Origin: an uncultured Lysobacteraceae bacterium
GTDB taxonomy: Bacteria; Pseudomonadota; Gammaproteobacteria; Xanthomonadales; Rhodanobacteraceae
Assembly (NCBI GenBank): GCA_946480705.1
Contig: CAMLLF010000076.1
Location: 1-10,396 of the forward strand
Direction: 5' to 3'
DNA length: 10,396 nt
In this document: positions 6,640 through 10,396 of the stretch, one piece after another
How positions within the stretch are numbered: position 1 is the first letter of the stretch
How the letters are laid out: each line of letters begins with the position of its first letter
The notes under the pieces: model-generated
What the model saw: the letters and a program-made list of their open reading frames with translations, nothing else
What the model was told of the DNA's origin: nothing
The model's database searches: none
Position numbers and translations under genes: made by a program

Positions 6640-7149
6640 CTAGGCCGACGGCTCCGTCTCCGGCAGCGATTCGAGCCGGCGGCACTCACCGGCGTCGATG
6701 CGCGCAAGCAGGTCCGCGACACGGCCCTGCCCCGGCACGACGCATTCCGAGGCGATTTCCGCGAGCGGCGCGAGTACGAACGCACGCTGCGCCAAATACG
6801 GATGAGGCACACGCAAGGCGGCGGCGCAGATTATGTCCTCGCCATAGAGCAAGATATCGAGATCGAGCGCGCGAGGCCCCCAGCGCGCGCCGTCGCGCAC
6901 CCGGCCGGCGTCGCGCTCGATTCGCAGCAGCTCGTCGAGCAGCGCCCGCGGATCGAGTGATGTATCAATTTCCACAACGGAATTAATAAACGCGGGCTGC
7001 TCGTGCAGGCCCCACGGCGGCGTGAGGTAGTGACTGGAACTGCGCACGAGACGCGTGTTAGGCAGCGCGCCGATTCGGCGCGCTGCCTGCGCAACAGCCA
7101 GCCGCGAGTCGCCGAGGTTGCTGCCGAGGCCGATGAATGCGCGCGTCAC
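6640..7149 (-). CDS. folK: 2-amino-4-hydroxy-6-hydroxymethyldihydropteridine pyrophosphokinase (HPPK)
   Basis: 169 codons; E. coli HPPK has 159. It transfers pyrophosphate from ATP to 6-hydroxymethyl-dihydropterin, the step before dihydropteroate synthase in folate synthesis. What is seen: FIGLGSNLGD near the N-terminus (residues 5-14), YLTPPWG, the family signature RWGPRALDLDILLYG at residues 89-103 with Mg2+ ligands Asp96 and Asp98, and VPHPYLAQRAFVLAPL with His116. The start GTG 7149 overlaps the pcnB stop in the sequence GTGA, a typical coupled junction. The frame stays open up to 8151, but the upstream part is the antisense-like shadow of pcnB. pcnB-folK adjacency is also found in E. coli. 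If pcnB is truncated, ribosomes would stop at 7823 instead of reaching this junction, which could lower folK translation. Confidence 0.97.
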   Translation of the reverse strand: MTRAFIGLGSNLGDSRLAVAQAARRIGALPNTRLVRSSSHYLTPPWGLHEQPAFINSVVEIDTSLDPRALLDELLRIERDAGRVRDGARWGPRALDLDILLYGEDIICAAALRVPHPYLAQRAFVLAPLAEIASECVVPGQGRVADLLARIDAGECRRLESLPETEPSA

Positions 7150-8533
7150 GAATCGGTCGGAGGTGCGCCGTCCGCGCTGCCGCCCGACGGCTTGCGCCGA
7201 CGCCGGCGGCGGCGCTTGCGGGCGGCGGGCCGTGGAGCCGACGTGTCGGACACGGCCGAAGCCGGTTGCGCGAGCATGTCGCCGAGCGCGGCCGGATCCG
7301 TCAACTGCGCCTGCTCCCACCACTGGGCGAGTTCCGCAAGCGCCGGATCGGCTTCGCCGCGCACGGCGAGGAAATCGAACGCGGCACGGAAGCGCGGATG
7401 CGTCAGCAGACGCACGACCCGTTTCTTCACGCGCTGCTCGAAGCGCGGCTGCAGCGCCCAGATCTCTTCCATGACAAGCGAGAAGCGGCGCGGAATCGCG
7501 ACGCGCGCCGTCTGCTCCTGGACGACGGCGTCGGCCGCATTGCCCCAGGCGTGCTGCGGGTCGGCGCCCGAAGCGATCGCGCGCTCGGCGCGCTCGCGCA
7601 CGCCGCCCCAGAGCAGCAGTGCAAACAGGAATGCCGGCGTCACCGATTTGCCGGCCTGCACGCGCTGATCCGTGTTGGCGAGTCCGTGTTCGACGAGGCG
7701 GCGGAACTCGTCGCCGTGCGGCCGCCGCAGCGCCGCAGCAGCCGACGGGAACACGAACTGCAGCAGACCGCTGCGGTCGAGTTCGCGAAAGCTCGCGAGC
7801 CCATGACCGGACAGGAACAGTTTCAGCGACTCGTCGAACAGGCGTGCCGGCGCCGCATCGCAGAGCAGCTGACCGAGCCGCGCGAAAGGCTGCTCCGCGC
7901 TCTCGTCGATCCGAAAGCCGAGTTTCGCCGCGAGGCGCACGGCGCGCAGCATGCGCACCGGATCCTCGCCATGCCGCCGACATAGTCGCGCACGCTGAAG
8001 TCGGCGATGTTGTAGTAGAGCGCATTGACGCGGAAATCGCGCCGGATCGCGTCTTCCTCGATCGAGCCATAGACGTTGTCGCGCACGATGCGGCCGTCCA
8101 CGACATGCCGGTCGGCATTGCCTTCCTCGCCGATGCCCCGGAACGTGGCAACCTCGACGATCTCCTGGCCGAACACGACGTGCGCGAGGCGGAAGCGGCG
8201 GCCGATCAGGCGGCAATTGCGGAACAGTCCGCGCACCTGCTCGGGCGTTGCATTTGTCGCAATGTCAAAATCTTTAGGGTGTCCGCCGAGCAGCAGGTCG
8301 CGCACGGCGCCGCCGACGAGAAACGCCTCGTAGCCGGCCTCGTTCAGCCGATACAGCACGCGCAGCGCGCCGTTGCTGATATTGCGCCGCGAAATGCCAT
8401 GCTGATCGCGCGAAATGATGCGCAACTGCGGACGCTGCGGCTGCTCTGCAGCAGCGGTTTGCGCGGGTTTTTCCCCGCTTCGACGCAACCCGCGAGGAAT
8501 TGCCCGTCGAATGAATTCCGTTATACTTCGCAC
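7146..8533 (-). pseudogene. pcnB: Poly(A) polymerase I with an internal deletion and frameshift
   Basis: PcnB adds 3' poly(A) tails to RNA and so promotes decay. GTG 8533 has GAGGA six bases upstream (8544-8540). Residues 1-188 are a normal nucleotidyltransferase head: [20 protein letters not shown] with catalytic Asp88 and Asp90, then [18 protein letters not shown] and DYVGGM. After Met188 (7972-7970) two bases remain before [17 protein letters not shown], which is in another frame. E. coli PcnB has, from memory, 19 residues between these points, so about 55 nt are missing, including the conserved NPE-RY block that binds nucleotide and RNA. The second frame then runs clean to 7146: [42 protein letters not shown] and a basic tail KRRRRRRRK. 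Adding 55 nt gives 480 residues, normal for the family. As it stands, frame 1 ends at 7823 (236 residues). Assembly error is the alternative. Confidence 0.85.
8500..8527 (+). promoter_or_regulatory. Promoter of tRNA-Glu
   Basis: TTGCCC (8500-8505) and TATACT (8522-8527), 16 nt apart, make a good sigma-70 promoter. It is followed by a GC-rich discriminator, typical of growth-regulated stable RNA promoters. Transcription would start near 8534, about 16 nt before the mature tRNA. The whole element lies inside the first codons of pcnB, which runs the other way from 8533. Confidence 0.65.
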
Positions 8534-8549
8534 GCTTGATCCTCGACGC

Positions 8550-8625
8550 GCTCCCTTCGTCTAGTGGCCTAGGACATCGCCCTCTCACGGCGAGAACAGG
8601 GGTTCGAACCCCCTAGGGAGCGCCA
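8550..8625 (+). tRNA. tRNA-Glu (anticodon CUC)
   Basis: 76 nt with encoded CCA. The acceptor stem pairs GCTCCCT (8550-8556) with AGGGAGC (8615-8621), followed by discriminator G8622 and CCA (8623-8625). The anticodon stem is TCGCC/GGCGA (8577-8581 with 8589-8593). Its loop, CTCTCAC, puts CTC at 8584-8586, which reads GAG codons. The T arm carries GGTTCGAACC. The body closely resembles E. coli tRNA-Glu, whose anticodon is UUC, so this would be the second Glu isoacceptor of a GC-rich genome. No terminator is visible between the tRNA and fdxA. Confidence 0.96.
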
Positions 8626-8666
8626 CTTTACTCCCCTTGTTCCTACTCAGCAGGCTCGGTAGCCAC

Positions 8667-8990
8667 ATGCCTTTCGTTGTCACCGAAAACTGCATCAAGT
8701 GCAAGTACACCGATTGCGTCGAAGTATGCCCGGTGGACTGCTTTCATGCCGGCCCGAACTTTCTCGTGATCGATCCCGACGAGTGCATCGACTGCACGCT
8801 GTGCGAGCCCGAGTGCCCGGCCAACGCGATCTACCCCGAAGACGACGTTCCCGCGGGCCAAGAACATTTCATCGCGCTCAATGCGGAACTGGCCAAGGCC
8901 TGGCCGGTGCTGACCGAACGCAAAGACCCGCCTGCCGACGCCAAGGAATGGGACGGCAAGCCGGGCAAGTTGAATCTGCTGGAGCGCTGA
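8667..8990 (+). CDS. fdxA: 7Fe ferredoxin, FdxA/FdI type
   Basis: 107 codons, the same length as Azotobacter vinelandii ferredoxin I and very similar throughout from memory. It is a small cytosolic electron carrier. The first motif [19 protein letters not shown] and the second [18 protein letters not shown] are present. By position Cys9, Cys17 and Cys50 would hold the [3Fe-4S] cluster, and Cys21, Cys40, Cys43 and Cys46 the [4Fe-4S] cluster. Cys12 and Cys25 are the extra Cys found in this family. The C-terminal extension ends [13 protein letters not shown], as in FdI. ATG 8667 (MPFVVTENC) matches the family start; a TTG at 8637 is in frame but would add ten residues of no known match. The start is only 41 nt after the tRNA, with no clear promoter between, so it may be co-transcribed. 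Its partners are not visible here. Confidence 0.96.
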   Translation: MPFVVTENCIKCKYTDCVEVCPVDCFHAGPNFLVIDPDECIDCTLCEPECPANAIYPEDDVPAGQEHFIALNAELAKAWPVLTERKDPPADAKEWDGKPGKLNLLER

Positions 8991-9006
8991 GCCCAGAGAG
9001 GCTCAG
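8987..9006. terminator. Shared hairpin at the convergent ends of fdxA and bamC
   Basis: CTGAGCC (8987-8993) and GGCTCAG (9000-9006) form a perfect 7-bp inverted repeat around a six-base loop. The TGA of fdxA (8988-8990) lies in one arm and the TGA of bamC (9005-9003) in the other. No long T run follows on either strand, so termination strength is uncertain. Its position suits a two-way terminator or an RNA-end stabiliser. Confidence 0.6.
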
Positions 9007-9545
9007 CCCAACCGCTCTCGCAACACCGCAACGACGCGCTGTACCGCCGAAGCACCGCCGCTGACGCTGACGCGGCTGCCGCCGCCGTCGGCACTGACGC
9101 CGATATTCACCGTCTCCGTAATGGTGTCGACCTTCTTGCGCGTGAACAGGCGCTTGAAGAAACCGCCCTCGTCGCGCGTGCGCTTCGTCGTCACCGTCAG
9201 CGAATAAGTATGCGCACTCTCGTCGCGGGCACTGATGCTGCCGAGATCGCCGGCGCGCTCGATCGCAGTACCGACGCGCTGCCAGGTGCTGTCGACCGTA
9301 TCAGCAACGTTGAGGCCGTCGATACCGGTCGGGCCGGCGGCGCGGGCGGACGCGCGCGGCGTACCGGCGGCCGGGACGACGAGTTCGCCGCGGCTCGGCG
9401 GCGCATCGAGGTCCGGCGGAATTTCGAGCGGGCGGGCCTCGGCGGCCTTGTCCCATTCGGACTTCGATTTGAACAGGCTGCAGCCCCCGGCCAGGGGAAT
9501 CAGCGCAACGAGCAGCGCAATACGTATCGCGGACTTCGAGTTCAC
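9003..9545 (-). CDS. bamC: BamC-like outer membrane lipoprotein, short form
   Basis: 180 codons. The N-terminus is a lipoprotein signal, a basic start and hydrophobic core ending LIPLAGGC with Cys22 as the lipid site, so the product should be anchored to the outer membrane. BamC is an accessory subunit of the beta-barrel assembly machine. Support for the name: the extended Pro-rich segment after the Cys (RPLEIPPDLDAPP, like the part of BamC that lies on BamD), a single alpha/beta domain from about residue 80 with STWQRVGTAIERAGDLG, the GFFKRLFTRKK patch seen in BamC relatives, and its place directly after dapA (45 nt), as in E. coli. E. coli BamC has 344 residues and two such domains; here only one is present. 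The start is GTG 9545 with AAGG seven bases upstream (9556-9553). It ends in the hairpin shared with fdxA. A DUF-type lipoprotein is the alternative. Confidence 0.78.
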   Translation of the reverse strand: MNSKSAIRIALLVALIPLAGGCSLFKSKSEWDKAAEARPLEIPPDLDAPPSRGELVVPAAGTPRASARAAGPTGIDGLNVADTVDSTWQRVGTAIERAGDLGSISARDESAHTYSLTVTTKRTRDEGGFFKRLFTRKKVDTITETVNIGVSADGGGSRVSVSGGASAVQRVVAVLRERLG

Positions 9546-9590
9546 AGGAAAACCTTGGATAAGTCTTGGACGTAGGGCCGACCGGCAGCG

Positions 9591-10396
9591 TCAAGCCGCC
9601 GCATCTTGCAGGTTCATCAGCAGATCGCGCAAGCGATCCTGGTGGTTCGGGGACAACTCGGTCAGCGGCAGGCGCGGTCGCGAACTGCCGATTCCCTGCA
9701 GCGCCAGTCCCCATTTCAGCGGAATCGGGTTGGATTCCACCCCAAGCGCGTCGAACAGAGGCTGAAGCTGCGCGTCGAGCGCCGCCGCTGCGTCGCGCCG
9801 GCCGCCGCGTGCCGCATCGCAGAGCGCACGAAACGGTACCGGCACGAGATTGTTCGCGACGGAAATCACGCCGTCGGCACCCGCAAACAGGCTGCGCAGC
9901 GCGGTCGAATCGTCGCCCGAAAGAACGCGGAACGTATCGCTGCGCAGCGCGAGGAGATCTTCGATGCGCTGCGCATCCGCAACGGCTTCCTTGATGCCGA
10001 CGACGTTCGGATGCGCTGCGAGCCGCGCCACGGTGACCGGCAGCAGATCGCAGCCCGTGCGCCCGGGGACGTTGTACAGAACGACAGGAAGACCGGCGTC
10101 GGCGACTTCAACGTAATGCGCGCAGAGCCCATCCTGCGTCGGACGCACATAGTAAGGCGTGACGACGAGCGCCGCGTCGGCGCCGAGGTCTTTCGCCTGG
10201 CGCGTGACGGCAATCGTTTTCGCGGTATTCGCGCCGCCGGTTCCGACGAGAACAGGAATCCGGCCGGCGATCCGACGCACACCGAAGCTGACGAGTTCTT
10301 CGAATTCGCCGTCGGTGAGCGCGTGCGCTTCGCCGGTAGAGCCCGCAATGACGACGGCCTGCCTGCGCACGGACGATCGCGCAGGGACATGGCTCT
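9591..10396 (-). CDS. dapA: 4-hydroxy-tetrahydrodipicolinate synthase, 5' end at window edge
   Basis: The enzyme condenses pyruvate with aspartate semialdehyde, the first step of the lysine and diaminopimelate (cell-wall) branch. What is seen: VVIAGSTGEAHALTDGEFEE (the family GTTGE loop), VTPYYVRPTQDGL, VVLYNVPGRTGCDLLP with the catalytic Tyr, and GIKEAVAD with the Schiff-base Lys (codon 9992-9990). LSGDDSTAL, GVISVANN and ESNPIPLKWGLALQG follow. The C-terminus is LQDAAA at 9591. About 260 residues align with E. coli DapA (292). The open frame reaches the edge, and a GTG at 10370 is in frame. However, the eight codons upstream of QAVVIAG do not resemble the DapA N-terminal region, which normally has Gly-Thr just there. 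The N-terminus is therefore unresolved. bamC follows 45 nt downstream, probably in the same transcript. Confidence 0.93.
   Translation of the reverse strand, partial: SHVPARSSVRRQAVVIAGSTGEAHALTDGEFEELVSFGVRRIAGRIPVLVGTGGANTAKTIAVTRQAKDLGADAALVVTPYYVRPTQDGLCAHYVEVADAGLPVVLYNVPGRTGCDLLPVTVARLAAHPNVVGIKEAVADAQRIEDLLALRSDTFRVLSGDDSTALRSLFAGADGVISVANNLVPVPFRALCDAARGGRRDAAAALDAQLQPLFDALGVESNPIPLKWGLALQGIGSSRPRLPLTELSPNHQDRLRDLLMNLQDAAA

Noticed and set aside
7823..7969. Possible programmed frameshift in pcnB
   Set aside because: A recoding event would shift one base without loss of residues. Here about 19 conserved residues are missing and no slippery site is present, so a deletion fits better.
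7150..8151. N-terminal extension of folK to a 503-codon frame
   Set aside because: The extension overlaps pcnB in another frame and is Arg-rich. HPPK similarity begins at GTG 7149.
8637..8666. Upstream TTG start for fdxA
   Set aside because: The ten added residues have no match in the ferredoxin family, and MPFVVTENC at ATG 8667 aligns exactly with FdI.
1..10396. CRISPR, insertion sequence, prophage, defence or toxin-antitoxin content
   Set aside because: No spaced direct repeats, transposase motifs, terminal inverted repeats or integrase-like genes were found. No attachment-site duplicate of the tRNA-Glu 3' end is visible in the window.

Overview
This is a GC-rich chromosomal segment of housekeeping genes, most likely from a gammaproteobacterium. 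The inference rests on three things. The order pcnB-folK-panB-panC-(panD)-pgi matches what I recall for Xanthomonadales-type genomes. dapA is followed by a bamC-like lipoprotein gene, as in enterobacteria. The ferredoxin is almost residue-for-residue the Azotobacter FdI type. The genus cannot be read from the sequence. I see no phage, transposon, CRISPR, toxin-antitoxin or other accessory module, and no evidence of an undescribed system.

Layout. At 1-1013 (minus) lies the 5' part of nnr, the bifunctional NAD(P)H-hydrate repair enzyme, cut by the window edge. It diverges from queG (1134-2195, plus), the epoxyqueuosine reductase. queG converges on and overlaps pgi (2187-3812, minus). From 8533 leftward runs a minus-strand cluster: pcnB (poly(A) polymerase), folK (folate), panB and panC (pantothenate). 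It closes with a strong intrinsic terminator at 4698-4729. Beyond the terminator, at 4010-4388, lies a full-length but broken panD. On the plus strand, tRNA-Glu(CUC) at 8550-8625 is followed closely by the 7Fe ferredoxin gene fdxA (8667-8990). bamC (9003-9545) and dapA (9591 to the right edge) form a minus-strand pair that converges on fdxA.

The real surprises are two damaged genes among otherwise intact ones. panD has two one-base deletions and a nonsense codon, and it also has Phe where the family has its catalytic Tyr58. pcnB has lost about 55 nt in the middle, which removes a conserved block and shifts the frame. Either both are true pseudogenes or the assembly is faulty at these two places; read-level data would decide. 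If real, the organism keeps pantothenate synthase and ketopantoate hydroxymethyltransferase but needs another source of beta-alanine. It would also lack full-length poly(A) polymerase I.

Smaller points are a hairpin that contains the stop codons of both fdxA and bamC, a tRNA promoter lying inside the 5' end of pcnB, a short one-domain BamC, and a dapA whose first visible codons do not look like DapA at the right edge.
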